Positions 1-7,739 of a stretch of DNA of 64,000 nt are shown here, one piece after another (positions within the stretch are counted from its first letter, which is position 1; the number at the start of each line of letters is the position of its first letter). This DNA is from Gemmatimonadaceae bacterium (GTDB lineage: Bacteria > Gemmatimonadota > Gemmatimonadetes > Gemmatimonadales > Gemmatimonadaceae), in the NCBI GenBank assembly GCA_019637355.1, contig JAHBVT010000001.1, positions 2,759,192 to 2,823,191 of the forward strand. The letters are read 5' to 3'. The notes under the pieces are model-generated. The model searched no databases. It was not told the origin of the DNA and was given only the letters and a program-made list of their open reading frames with translations. The position numbers and the translations under genes are program-made.

Positions 1-438
1 CTCTGAGGCGGTGCCGCGCCGGGTCCAGGCTTCCGACGGAAGGCCGGAGTACAGCGTCACCGTGGCCTCGCGCACGGACTCGAACTCGTCGAGGATATCG
101 GCGATGGTGCGGTTGGCGGCGCCGCTCATCGGGGCGTAGGCGTTCTCGTCGAAGCTCGGCAGCGGCGTGGTGTCGCCGCGGGCGATGCGCAGGGCCCGGT
201 ACGAGAAGATGCGCTCGGCGTCGGCGCAGTGGAGCAGCACTTCCTTGAGCGTCCACTTGCCGGGCGCGTAGGCCCGCGAGGCGGTGGCATCGTCAAGGTC
301 GCCGAGTAGCGCCGAGGCGATCTCGGCACCGCCAATCAGCGCCTCCACGACGTCGCCGTCGGGGACCTGCGCGATGTAGCCCGCATAGAAGGGATTGAAC
401 TCGTCGGCCAACGGCCGGATGCGACGATGCGCGCTCAT
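1..438 (-). CDS. DinB-family protein, C-terminus cut off by window edge
   Basis: The visible 146 residues read from an ATG at 438-436, with GGAG about 10 nt upstream. They contain the DinB/DinB_2 pattern: a first helix, then Y-A-P-G-K-W-T-L-K-E-V-L-L-H-C-A-D-A-E-R, where the His lies in the usual metal-binding helix, then R-I-A-R-G-D. DinB-fold proteins are four-helix bundles that often bind a divalent metal; some act as thiol-dependent transferases, but most are uncharacterised. The gene continues beyond position 1, so the last helix and third metal ligand cannot be checked. It reads in the same direction as the sigma-factor operon, but a terminator lies between them, so it is probably transcribed on its own. 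Family assignment is fairly sure; function is unknown. Confidence 0.8.
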   Translation of the reverse strand, partial: MSAHRRIRPLADEFNPFYAGYIAQVPDGDVVEALIGGAEIASALLGDLDDATASRAYAPGKWTLKEVLLHCADAERIFSYRALRIARGDTTPLPSFDENAYAPMSGAANRTIADILDEFESVREATVTLYSGLPSEAWTRRGTASE

Positions 439-518
439 AACAGGCTCCGGGAAAACTCAAAATCTACCACGCGGCTCGTGGCGCGGAGATGCGCCGCGTC
501 CGCAGCGAGCGATGCCGC

Positions 519-551
519 GAAACACAAACCGGCCCCCGAGGCGGGAGCCGG
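519..551 (-). terminator. Rho-independent terminator after the sigma-factor operon
   Basis: On the minus strand a 10-bp stem (arms 542-551 and 529-538, one mismatch, 3-nt loop) is followed by the T-rich tail TTTGTGTTT. It sits 27 nt past the stop of the 578-874 gene and before the DinB gene, as expected for the end of the ECF sigma operon. Confidence 0.75.
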
Positions 552-577
552 TCGCGGACCTGCGGGCCAACGCAGCC

Positions 578-874
578 TCAGTCGTCCGCGAGCTTGGCCA
601 GGATCTGCACCGGCACGTGCGCCGGCGTGGTCATCCGACGCCGACGACCGGCCTCGGCGTTGATCTCCTTCCACAGCGCCACCTCGCGCTCGGCGCCAGA
701 GAGTGTGGACTCCGGCACGGACTCCCCGTCGAGCCACGCGTGCACCGCCTGCGGCAGCTCGCGCGAGTCCAGCGGCACTTCGCGGTCCGTCGCCTGCGGC
801 TCGGCCTGGGCCGGCGTACGCGGCTCGGTGGACGGCTGCGCCGCCTCGTTCCGGGGATCAATGGGGTCGTGCAT
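578..874 (-). CDS. Small soluble protein coupled to ECF sigma factor, candidate regulator
   Basis: A 98-residue protein that I do not recognise by family. Its ATG (874-872) overlaps the sigma-factor stop as TGATG, so translation is coupled. The first 45 residues are rich in Pro, Glu and Gln and look disordered. They are followed by V-H-A-W-L-D-G-E, a charged helix (G-A-E-R-E-V-A-L-W-K-E-I-N-A-E), an R-R-R-R stretch and P-A-H-V-P-V-Q-I-L-A-K-L. The W-L-D-G-E segment recalls the start of anti-sigma zinc-finger domains, but there is no Cys or His pair and no membrane segment. From position and coupling, an anti-sigma or co-regulator role is inferred. An in-frame GTG one codon upstream is an alternative start. 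Confidence 0.6.
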   Translation of the reverse strand: MHDPIDPRNEAAQPSTEPRTPAQAEPQATDREVPLDSRELPQAVHAWLDGESVPESTLSGAEREVALWKEINAEAGRRRRMTTPAHVPVQILAKLADD

Positions 875-1446
875 CACGAGTATCGCTCCTCCAGCAGTTT
901 CTGCAGCGCCTCTCGGGCGCGATGGACACGCATCTTCAGGGCTCCGACCGTCGCGTCGAGCAACACGGCCATCTCTTCGTACGAGCGGCCCTCGACGTGC
1001 TTCATCACGAACGCTTCCCGCAACGAGTCCGGGAGGGCCGAGAGCGCACCGTCCAGGTCGCGCCGCAGTTCCCCACGGTCCAGCTCTTCCTCAGGCGTCT
1101 CGAACCCCGACGGCTGATCGTCTTCCTCGTAGCTCAGGTGCGTGCGCCGGATGTTCTTCAGCCAATCCTTGCAGCCATTGGCCACGATCCGGAACACCCA
1201 CGCGTCGAACCGGCCGCGCACTTCGGCGAGATGGTGAAACGCCTTGATGAACGACACCTGCAGGATGTCTTCCGCAACGTCCGCACTGCCCGTCATCCCG
1301 TATGCGTGGCGGTACAGCGGATCGCTGTAGCGTTCGATCAGGATGCCGAAGGCATTGCGATCCCCGGCGAGCACGCGGTCAATGACCGCTTGATCGGCGT
1401 CGAGGAGGTCGTCCGGGGGAGCGGGCTCTGTCTGCTTGGCAGGCAC
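874..1446 (-). CDS. ECF-family RNA polymerase sigma factor
   Basis: About 190 residues from the GTG at 1446, the normal size for an ECF sigma factor. Region 2 is clear (F-G-I-L-I-E-R-Y-S-D-P-L-Y-R-H-A-Y, then A-E-D-I-L-Q-V-S-F-I-K-A-F and the R-F-D-A-W-V-F-R-I-V-A-N segment). Region 4 follows (L-P-D-S-L-R-E-A-F-V-M-K-H-V-E-G-R-S-Y-E-E-M-A), ending in a helix-turn-helix with R-V-H-R-A-R. It should direct RNA polymerase to a small regulon. The start is uncertain: TTG codons at 1515 and 1464 extend the frame, none has a good ribosome site, and a TACACT sequence just upstream of 1446 could make the GTG nearly leaderless. The gene lies downstream of the CoA-transferase on the same strand. Confidence 0.9.
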   Translation of the reverse strand: MPAKQTEPAPPDDLLDADQAVIDRVLAGDRNAFGILIERYSDPLYRHAYGMTGSADVAEDILQVSFIKAFHHLAEVRGRFDAWVFRIVANGCKDWLKNIRRTHLSYEEDDQPSGFETPEEELDRGELRRDLDGALSALPDSLREAFVMKHVEGRSYEEMAVLLDATVGALKMRVHRAREALQKLLEERYS

Positions 1447-1554
1447 GACGCTAGTGTAATCCAACGCGCGCGTCGCGAACAGGGTCCGAACCTCCGAACA
1501 GCCACTCGACTCCAAGGCCGTCGCACAGCAAGGACGAAGCGACCGTGGCCCGGG

Positions 1555-2655
1555 TCACAGCGCGGTCACGGCGAACGAGGCCCAGCCCTTCGCGCGCACT
1601 AGCGTGCCGTGTTCGTCGAGCCGCGGCGGCGCACGGCGCACGGTACCCGGCGCCTGCGGGGCCACACCCGTGATCGGTGAAGCATCTACCTCGCGCAGGG
1701 CTTCCAGCACGGGCTTCACCACGCCGCAGGGCACCCCTGCCGCCTCGAGCACACGCATCCACTCCGCCGCCGGGCGGGTCGCGACGGCCTGCGCGATGGC
1801 CGCGACCACGGCCTCACGCCGCGCCAGTCGGCCCGCGTTCGTCGCCAACTCCGGATCGGCCGCGAGGTCCGCGAGCTCCAACGCCTGCGCACAGGCGAGC
1901 CACTGCGGGTCGCTGCCGACCGCGATGACGAGCGGCCGGTCGGCGGCATCGAAGCACTGATACGGCACGAGATTCGGGTGTGCGTTCCCCCAGCGCTTCG
2001 CCTCGCGGCCGGTCACCAACGCGTTCTGCGCGACGTTCACCAGCGCCGCCGTCGCCGAGTGCAGCAGGGAGACGGCCAGATGGCGCTCACCACGGCGCCC
2101 ACCCGCCAGCGCGGCGAGGATTGCGATAGCCGCGTCCTTGCCCGCGAGTACGTCCGCGAGCGCCACGCCGACCTTCATCGGCGCGCCGTCCGCCTCGCCG
2201 GTGATGGCCATCCAACCGCTCTCAGCCTGCACCACGTAGTCGTAGCCTGGGCGCGGGCTGTGCAGGCCGAAGCCCGTGATGGTGCACCAGACGAGCCGAG
2301 GATGCGCCGCGAGCATCGCGGCAGGGCCGAGTCCGTGGCGCTCCAGCGTGCCGGGCCGGAAGTTCTCGAGCACCACGTCCGCCTCGGCGATCAGCCGCTC
2401 GAGGAGCGCCCGATCGGCGGGACGGGTGAGGTCTGCGGCGACGGACATCTTGTTGCGATTGACGGCCAGGAAGTAAGCGCTCTCACCGCGGTCATCGAAG
2501 GGCGGTCCCCAGCCGCGCGTCTCGTCGCCGCTGCCCGGACGTTCAATCTTGATTACGTCTGCGCCCAGATCGGCCAGAATCATACTGGCAAGCGGTCCGG
2601 CGAGAACTCGCGAAAGATCGAGTATTTTCACTCCGGCAAGCGGAAGTGTCGTCAT
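1555..2655 (-). CDS. CaiB/BaiF family (family III) CoA-transferase
   Basis: This 366-residue protein covers a full family III CoA-transferase, which moves CoA between carboxylic acids without a thioester-linked glutamate in the family I manner. The N-terminus has the signature L-D-L-S-R-V-L-A-G-P-L-A-S-M-I-L-A-D-L-G and then A-D-V-I-K-I-E-R-P. R-P-G-Y-D-Y-V-V-Q-A follows at about 135-144. Asp168 in V-A-L-A-D-V-L matches the position of the catalytic Asp169 of formyl-CoA transferase. The protein is cytosolic. The substrate cannot be told from sequence; racemase-type and carnitine or formyl-CoA transferases share these motifs. It starts at ATG 2655 without a clear ribosome site and is divergent from the PhaF-like gene. 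Confidence 0.9.
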   Translation of the reverse strand: MTTLPLAGVKILDLSRVLAGPLASMILADLGADVIKIERPGSGDETRGWGPPFDDRGESAYFLAVNRNKMSVAADLTRPADRALLERLIAEADVVLENFRPGTLERHGLGPAAMLAAHPRLVWCTITGFGLHSPRPGYDYVVQAESGWMAITGEADGAPMKVGVALADVLAGKDAAIAILAALAGGRRGERHLAVSLLHSATAALVNVAQNALVTGREAKRWGNAHPNLVPYQCFDAADRPLVIAVGSDPQWLACAQALELADLAADPELATNAGRLARREAVVAAIAQAVATRPAAEWMRVLEAAGVPCGVVKPVLEALREVDASPITGVAPQAPGTVRRAPPRLDEHGTLVRAKGWASFAVTAL

Positions 2656-2740
2656 ATTGTTCTGATGATGTCGCTATGAGAGAGCTACTTGGTCGGCCGT
2701 ACAGAGTGAGAAATGGCCTAAATTCCTACAGCGCAGTCAC

Positions 2741-2768
2741 TTGCGTATACGCCGAAAAATCATATACT
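2741..2768 (+). promoter_or_regulatory. Probable housekeeping-type promoter for the PhaF-like gene
   Basis: TTGCGT (2741-2746) and TATACT (2763-2768) are separated by 16 bp and lie about 46 bp upstream of the 2815 start. The stretch is notably A+T-rich for this genome. Assigned by eye only. Confidence 0.5.
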
Positions 2769-2814
2769 TGCCGCCGTTCATCTCGCGCAGTACCTCGCAC
2801 CTGAGCTCATTCAA

Positions 2815-3282
2815 ATGCCCGATTCCGCGAAGCCGGCTGACGCCCCCGCCGACAAGCCAGTTCCCCCGAAGCGCAGCCCCGGCCACCGCGGCCAAGACGT
2901 TCGCGACACCGTCGCCGAAATGGCGGCGAAGGCCCACGAGATCTCGCTGGAGGCCGGAAGCAAGATGGCCGCCGCGATGAAGGATGTCATCGGCGCCGCC
3001 GCCGGGCTCGTCGCCTTCTCGATCGAGTCGTCGCGCGACCTCATCCAGTTTATGGTCCGCCGCGGCCAGATGACGCAGGAAGAAGCCGACAAGCTCCTGC
3101 ACGAGGCCGAAGCCGCTTGGATGAAGAAGAACAAGGGCAAGCTGCCCGCGCCCAAGGGCATCGCCTCGGCGAAGCCCGCCGCCAAGCCTGCAGCGAAGCC
3201 GGCCGCGAAGAAGGCGCCCGCTGCAAAGAAGGCTCCGGCAGCCAAGAAGCCGGCCGCCAAGAAGCCCGCCGCGAAGAAGTGA
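2815..3282 (+). CDS. PhaF/phasin-like protein with histone H1-like Lys/Ala/Pro tail
   Basis: A 155-residue protein in two parts. Residues 25-105 form a helical domain with an Ala-rich apolar stretch (I-G-A-A-A-G-L-V-A-F-S-I) and the phasin-type end G-Q-M-T-Q-E-E-A-D-K-L-L-H-E-A-E. Residues about 118-155 are almost only K, A and P, in repeats such as P-A-A-K-K, as in the H1-like tail of pseudomonad PhaF. Such proteins coat polyhydroxyalkanoate granules and tether them to the nucleoid. No PHA synthase is seen nearby, so a purely nucleoid-associated role is possible. The tail codons vary between repeats (AAG with GCC, GCG or GCA), so the repeat has been maintained at protein level. A promoter precedes it. 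Confidence 0.65.
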   Translation: MPDSAKPADAPADKPVPPKRSPGHRGQDVRDTVAEMAAKAHEISLEAGSKMAAAMKDVIGAAAGLVAFSIESSRDLIQFMVRRGQMTQEEADKLLHEAEAAWMKKNKGKLPAPKGIASAKPAAKPAAKPAAKKAPAAKKAPAAKKPAAKKPAAKK

Positions 3283-3297
3283 CCGCCGGGGGCTCCC

Positions 3298-4485
3298 GTG
3301 CGGCGTGACGTGAGCGCACCGCCCGGCGATGCCCTCGCCCTCGCGCGGGCGCTCATCGCCTGCGATTCCCGCAATCCGGCCTTCGCCCCTGACGCACCGG
3401 GCGAAGGCGTCGCGGCCGAGATCCTCGCCGCCACGCTGCGCGCGTGGGGTTTCGCCGTCGACATCCTCGAAGCGGCACCGGGCCGCCCCAACGTGCTCGC
3501 ACGCATCGGCGGCGGACACGGTGGACGCTCGCTGATCCTCAACGGCCACCTCGACACCGTCGGCGTCGCGGGAATGACACACGAGCCCTTCGGCGCCGAG
3601 GAGCGCGACGGCCGCCTCTACGGCCGCGGCTCGGCAGATATGAAAGCCGGCGTCGCCGCGATGTGTGCGGCCGCGCTGCGCGCGGCCGCCACGGGACTGG
3701 GAGGCGAAGTCGTCATCGCCGCCGTGGCCGACGAAGAGTGGGCCAGCATCGGCACGCGCGCGTTGCTGGAGGCAGGCGTCACGGCACACGCCGCCATCGT
3801 CACCGAACCCACGCGCTTGGCCATCTGCCCCGCGCACCGCGGCTTCGCCTGGGCGGACGTGCGTGTGCAGGGCCGCGCCGCCCACGGCTCGCGCTACGAC
3901 ATCGGCATCGACGCGGTCACGCACGCCGCGCTGCTGCTCGCCGAGTTGGACGCCGTTCAACGCGACGTGCTGCCCGGCATCACGCACCCGTTGCTCGGCC
4001 GCGCCTCCTTCCACGCCGGGCCCATCGCCAGCGACGGCTCGCTCAGCGCGTATCCCGAGTGGTGCACGGTGGGGCTCGAGCGTCGCACGTTGCCGGGTGA
4101 AGACGGCGCGCAGTTCACGCGCGAGATCGAAGCCGCCATCGCCCGCGTCGCCGCACGCACGCCGGACTTCCACGCCACCGTCACGCCTGGGTTGATCCAA
4201 CAGCCGAACGACGTACCCGTCGATCACCCGCTGGTGACGGGCCTCGCCGCCGCGGCAGACTCGACGGGCAATGCGTCGCCTATCGAAGGGCTCTCCTGCT
4301 GGACGGACGCGGCGCTGTTCACGGCGGCAGGCATCCCGGCCATCTGCTACGGCCCGGGCGACATCGGCCTCGCCCACGCCGCCGAAGAGTACGTACCCGT
4401 AGATGAGATTCGCATCGCCACCGACGTGCTCACGCGCTTCGTCGTGGACTGGTGCGGACCCAAGGGGGTCGCGTGGGGCAGCTGA
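3298..4485 (+). CDS. M20 family metallopeptidase, ArgE/DapE type
   Basis: A 395-residue cytosolic di-zinc hydrolase of the acetylornithine deacetylase / succinyl-diaminopimelate desuccinylase group. Visible metal and catalytic residues are His84 and Asp86 in N-G-H-L-D-T-V, Asp114 in G-R-G-S-A-D-M-K-A-G, Glu146-Glu147 in A-D-E-E-W and Glu170 in V-T-E-P-T. The lid domain begins around A-H-G-S-R-Y-D. The start is GTG 3298, 15 bp after the previous stop. Its end overlaps the next small gene by 13 bp, so it opens or joins the long coupled run to 10472. The natural substrate is unknown, because no other arginine or lysine biosynthesis gene lies nearby; a general amidohydrolase role is as likely. 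Confidence 0.85.
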   Translation: MRRDVSAPPGDALALARALIACDSRNPAFAPDAPGEGVAAEILAATLRAWGFAVDILEAAPGRPNVLARIGGGHGGRSLILNGHLDTVGVAGMTHEPFGAEERDGRLYGRGSADMKAGVAAMCAAALRAAATGLGGEVVIAAVADEEWASIGTRALLEAGVTAHAAIVTEPTRLAICPAHRGFAWADVRVQGRAAHGSRYDIGIDAVTHAALLLAELDAVQRDVLPGITHPLLGRASFHAGPIASDGSLSAYPEWCTVGLERRTLPGEDGAQFTREIEAAIARVAARTPDFHATVTPGLIQQPNDVPVDHPLVTGLAAAADSTGNASPIEGLSCWTDAALFTAAGIPAICYGPGDIGLAHAAEEYVPVDEIRIATDVLTRFVVDWCGPKGVAWGS

Positions 4486-4691
4486 GCGTCAAGCAGTACG
4501 ATGCGCTCGAGCGCGCCGTCACCAAGCAACAGCGCGTGATGGTGATGCGCCGTGGCACGGAGTACCTCGTGATCCCCGAACGCCTCACGCTCATCAAGGG
4601 CCGCGAGGCCATCATCGCGCGGCACCCGAGCACCGGCGCCTCCCTCACGCTGTACCTCGACGAAGCCGACGCGCTCGAGGTCGTGAAGTGA
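4473..4691 (+). CDS. Small conserved-looking hypothetical protein
   Basis: A 72-residue protein from GTG 4473. It is not recognised. The sequence is compact and mixed alpha/beta (K-Q-Y-D-A-L-E-R-A-V, then R-V-M-V-M-R-R-G-T-E-Y-L-V-I-P, then the end L-T-L-Y-L-D-E-A-D-A-L-E-V-V) with no Cys, signal or membrane segment. It overlaps the peptidase end by 13 bp, and its TGA overlaps the next start as GTGA. It is therefore almost certainly expressed with the RNase H-like protein and may be its partner. The predicted beta hairpins would suit a small nucleic-acid or protein adaptor, but that is inference. Confidence 0.65.
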   Translation: MGQLSVKQYDALERAVTKQQRVMVMRRGTEYLVIPERLTLIKGREAIIARHPSTGASLTLYLDEADALEVVK

Positions 4692-5296
4692 GCGCGGCCT
4701 GGCCACTGGTCGCGGTGTATGCCGACGAATCCTGCCTCGGTAACGGCAAGGAGGGCGCCAACCCCGGCGGTGCCGGCGTGCTGATCGAGTATCGCCATCC
4801 CGACGGCCGCATCGCACGCCGCGACCTCTGGGTGAGCGAACCGGGCACGACCAACAACAGAATGGCGCTGCGCTCGGTCATCGAGACCTTCCGCACGCTC
4901 GGCACCAAGGACCAGCGTTTCCGCGTGCAGTTCACCACCGACTCACGCTACATCGTGGACGGGATGACGCAGTGGGTGCACGGATGGGCGCGCGCCGGCT
5001 GGAAGCGCAAGACGGGCCCAATCGAGAACCTCGCGCTGTGGCACGATGCGCTCCGCGCCGCCGCGGCGCACGCGGTGGCCTGGCGTTGGGTACGCGGCCA
5101 CGACGGACACCCGCAGAACGAATACGCCAACCACCTCGCCACGCGGGCGGCGGCGGACCAGACGCAGTCAGGTGGCGCCATCGACAGCGGCTTTGACGCG
5201 TGGCTGGCCGGGTATCGCGGCAAGGTCGGCGCCGTCGCGCCGTTTCCCGATGGCGAGGCCTTCAAGGCGTCGGCATCTTTGCCGCAGGTGCCCTGA
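4688..5296 (+). CDS. RNase H-like protein with two altered catalytic positions
   Basis: The 202-residue protein aligns along its first 155 residues with RNase HI. It has Y-A-D-E-S-C-L-G-N-G, T-T-N-N-R-M, F-T-T-D-S-R-Y, the basic handle W-V-H-G-W-A-R-A-G-W-K and R-G-H-D-G-H-P-Q-N-E. Of the E. coli D10/E48/D70/D134 set, Asp13 and Asp85 are kept. The position after N-N-R-M is Ala60 instead of Glu, and the last Asp is Asn148. A 45-residue tail follows the fold. RNase HI cleaves the RNA of RNA:DNA hybrids; whether this copy can is doubtful. Start GTG 4688 gives a GTGA overlap with the upstream small gene; a longer in-frame ORF back to 4403 is only a shadow of the peptidase. Confidence 0.8.
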   Translation: MSAAWPLVAVYADESCLGNGKEGANPGGAGVLIEYRHPDGRIARRDLWVSEPGTTNNRMALRSVIETFRTLGTKDQRFRVQFTTDSRYIVDGMTQWVHGWARAGWKRKTGPIENLALWHDALRAAAAHAVAWRWVRGHDGHPQNEYANHLATRAAADQTQSGGAIDSGFDAWLAGYRGKVGAVAPFPDGEAFKASASLPQVP

Positions 5297-5905
5297 ATGC
5301 CCGCCGACGCGCTCGCCGCCCTCTTCCGCCGCTTGGTGCTCGCCGCCCAGCAGGCCGACGCGCTCGCCCGCCCCCTCGAGGTCGGGGAGATCCTCGACAC
5401 GCTGGTGCCTTACCGCGCCGCACGCCGCGACGGCCTGCTCGACACCAACGACGACTACCTGCACGCGATGATGCGCCTGCTCGCCGGCGAAGGCGGCTTC
5501 GTCTTTGCCGACGACCTGCTGCAGGACGACCTCAAGAGCGAGCTGACCACATCGAATCCGGACCTGATGGTCCTGCGTTCGTACCACTCGGCCAAGGTGC
5601 GCCTGGCCACCGCGCGCATCCAGGAAGTGCTCGCGGGTGACACGGCCATCGACCTCCGGCCGCCGACGCCGGTGGCGACTGACATCGTGCCGCCTGTGGC
5701 CCCTGCGCCGGATCCCGGGGTACCAACAACCGAATCACCGGCGAGCGTCTGCCCGTACTGCTCGCGCGACCTCCCTGACGACCGCACGCTCAAGTACTGC
5801 CCGCACTGCGGCCTCAACCTGCGCATCCGGCGTTGTCCCGGATGCAGCGCCGAGATGGAATCCGAATGGAAGTTCTGCGTCACCTGCGGCCGATCCGCCG
5901 CCTGA
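5297..5905 (+). CDS. Double zinc-ribbon protein of unknown function
   Basis: A 202-residue cytosolic protein whose ATG directly follows the RNase H-like stop (TGAATG). Residues 1-110 form a helical domain of no known family. A Pro-rich linker follows (about 120-148). Two zinc ribbons close the protein: C-P-Y-C with C-P-H-C, then C-P-G-C with C-V-T-C, which gives eight cysteines for two zinc ions. Such paired ribbons usually bind nucleic acid or protein partners. Together with the RNase H-like gene just upstream this suggests a nucleic-acid role, which is inferred. The last 40 bp overlap the start of the next gene, where the second ribbon codons double as the signal-peptide codons of the secreted protein. 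Confidence 0.7.
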   Translation: MPADALAALFRRLVLAAQQADALARPLEVGEILDTLVPYRAARRDGLLDTNDDYLHAMMRLLAGEGGFVFADDLLQDDLKSELTTSNPDLMVLRSYHSAKVRLATARIQEVLAGDTAIDLRPPTPVATDIVPPVAPAPDPGVPTTESPASVCPYCSRDLPDDRTLKYCPHCGLNLRIRRCPGCSAEMESEWKFCVTCGRSAA

Positions 5906-6969
5906 CATTCGCCCTCGCCGCGCTGGCCGTCGCTGCCGCGCCGGCGGACGCACAACGCACGCGCGGCCAGGCGCTGGCGGCACCGACCCAGCAGTGGCCG
6001 GTGAAGACGCGCGAGCACGTGGACCTCTGGCTGCACGCCTTCGCCTTACTGCAGGAGGACACGGCCAGCGTCCCGATCTTCGCGCGCGGCTACGCCGAGC
6101 GGATGACGATCCTCAAGAACTCACGCGGCGTGTACACGGGCTTCGACCAACAGCGCAGCGCCCTGCTCACCGACCCGGTCACGGCGAAGCACCTCCTCAA
6201 CGCGCAGTTCCTGCCGCTGTACTTCGAGAACTGGCAGGAGATGAAGCAGGCCTTCGAGTTCTTCCTCCGCGCCGAGGGCGACCCGCGCCGCGCGAACAAC
6301 CGCGACGTGCAGGGCATCGTGTACTTCCTCAGCCAGACCTTCCCGCGCGCCGAGGACCGCACCTGGGTCCGGAAGTTCGTGGATGCCGTGCAGGCGGAGT
6401 ACGATGGCTTCTACCGGGCCTGGTGGCTGGAGGAGTTCCGCGCGCGCGAAGCCGCGCTCGCGACCGCCGACTCGCTCTGGCACTCCACGTGGCGCCCCGC
6501 CCTCCAGCGCTTCCTCGGCTACACGCGGCAGACCTCCGGCGACCTCATCTTGACGTTCACGCTCGGTGGCGAAGGTCGCGCGCTCGCGGCCGGCGCCCGT
6601 ACCAACCAGTTCGCCATCGCCTTCCCGCCATCGCCGGACTCGGCCGAGGTGCTGCTCTTCACCTTCGCGCACGAGGCCGCCGGTGCGATGGCCAAGGTAG
6701 CGGTGGACGACAACCTCACCCCCGCCCAGCAGCGCCAGGGACTCGGCAACACCTATCTCTCGCACGGCCTCGTGCGCGGTGGCGCGCTGCTGGTGGAGCA
6801 CGCCGTTCCGGGCGCCGGCGAGCGATACGCCCGCTGGTATCTCGCCCAGGCCGGCAAGCCCGTGCCCGACGGCGATGCGCTGGCCGCACTCGCAGAGGCA
6901 TTCCCGATGCCGGACGCGATGGTGGACGAAATGCGACGACAGATCCGTCTTTCGTCGCAAGGCATCTGA
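5866..6969 (+). CDS. Secreted protein of unknown function
   Basis: A 367-residue protein from ATG 5866. It is exported: R-H-L-R-P-I-R-R at the N-terminus, then a hydrophobic core (L-T-F-A-L-A-A-L-A-V-A-A-A) and the cleavage site A-D-A-Q. The mature part is helical, with many Arg, Trp and Glu residues. It includes F-A-H-E-A-A-G-A at about 265, an H-E-x-x-G pattern that could belong to a metallopeptidase-like fold but has no convincing third ligand. I do not recognise the family. The start overlaps the zinc-ribbon gene by 40 bp, and the stop overlaps the next start as TGATG. Its place between cytosolic and membrane genes gives no clear functional hint. Confidence 0.65.
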   Translation: MEVLRHLRPIRRLTFALAALAVAAAPADAQRTRGQALAAPTQQWPVKTREHVDLWLHAFALLQEDTASVPIFARGYAERMTILKNSRGVYTGFDQQRSALLTDPVTAKHLLNAQFLPLYFENWQEMKQAFEFFLRAEGDPRRANNRDVQGIVYFLSQTFPRAEDRTWVRKFVDAVQAEYDGFYRAWWLEEFRAREAALATADSLWHSTWRPALQRFLGYTRQTSGDLILTFTLGGEGRALAAGARTNQFAIAFPPSPDSAEVLLFTFAHEAAGAMAKVAVDDNLTPAQQRQGLGNTYLSHGLVRGGALLVEHAVPGAGERYARWYLAQAGKPVPDGDALAALAEAFPMPDAMVDEMRRQIRLSSQGI

Positions 6970-7739
6970 TGGCGGACCCCACCCCGCCAGTGTTGCACCG
7001 CGCCGCGCTCGAGCGCGTGCTGCAACGCGCCGCCGAGTTGCAGGCGGCGAGCACGGAAGTCCCCGAGACGCTCACCGAAGCGGAGCTCGTGGCGTTGGGC
7101 GCGGAGGTGGGGCTCAGTGCCTCGGCGCTGAAGCAGGCGCTGCTCGAAGAGCGGATGCGCGTGGTCCTGCCAGAGGAGCGCGGCTGGCTCGCGGCGCTGG
7201 CCGGCCCGGCGACCTTCGTGGCCACGCGCGTGGTCGCCGGCGATTCGCGCGAGGTGCTGACGAAGCTGCATCGCGTGATGGAGAGCGAAGAGAACTTGCG
7301 TGAGTTGCGGCGCTTCCCGGATCGCGTGGTCTGGGGTCCGCGCGGCGGCTTCGCCGGCGCCATCCGTGCGCTGACGCGCCTCGACGGCCGCGGCTTCCCG
7401 CTGGCGCGGGCTGACGACGTCAGTGCCACGGCCGTGGTCGCCGATGCCGGGCGCGTCCACGTGCGCCTTGAGGCGTCGCTGCGCCAGCGGCGCAGCGGCG
7501 GGGCGCAGGCGGCGGGCATCGGCTTGGTCAGCGGCGCGGGCTTGTCGGCCGTGGGCATCGCGCTCAACGCCTGGTTGCCGGTGGCGCTGGCGGTCGGCGC
7601 GGGGATCACGGCGCTGGCCGCCGTCACGGCGCGCAGTAACTATCGACGCGACGCGCACTTCACCCAGTTGGCGCTGGAGCAGATCCTCGACCGGCTGGAG
7701 TTCGGCGAGGCATCCAAGGGGAAGCTATTTTCCCTGTAA
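6969..7739 (+). CDS. Membrane-associated hypothetical protein
   Basis: A 256-residue protein, not recognised. Residues 1-60 form a charged helical region (L-T-E-A-E-L-V-A-L-G-A-E-V-G-L-S) that looks like a small regulatory helix bundle. The middle is mixed alpha/beta. Residues about 185-222 form a hydrophobic hairpin of two membrane segments (A-A-G-I-G-L-V-S-G-A-G-L and then L-P-V-A-L-A-V-G-A-G-I-T-A-L-A). A short charged tail follows. No signal peptide is seen, so most of it should lie in the cytosol, anchored by the hairpin. It overlaps the upstream stop as TGATG and the phytoene synthase start as TAATG, so all three are translated together. Confidence 0.6.
   Translation: MADPTPPVLHRAALERVLQRAAELQAASTEVPETLTEAELVALGAEVGLSASALKQALLEERMRVVLPEERGWLAALAGPATFVATRVVAGDSREVLTKLHRVMESEENLRELRRFPDRVVWGPRGGFAGAIRALTRLDGRGFPLARADDVSATAVVADAGRVHVRLEASLRQRRSGGAQAAGIGLVSGAGLSAVGIALNAWLPVALAVGAGITALAAVTARSNYRRDAHFTQLALEQILDRLEFGEASKGKLFSL

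Noticed and set aside
2737-4377. A 546-codon minus-strand frame opposite the PhaF-like and M20 genes
   Set aside because: Low-complexity Arg/Gly/Ala translation, no start context; the sense genes have clear motifs.
4403-4687. Longer N-terminus for the RNase H-like protein
   Set aside because: This in-frame stretch overlaps the ends of two other coding genes and does not look like RNase H; GTG 4688 with GTGA coupling fits better.
6660-6690. Zinc metallopeptidase site (H-E-A-A-G) in the secreted protein at 5866
   Set aside because: The motif is not H-E-x-x-H and there is no convincing third ligand.
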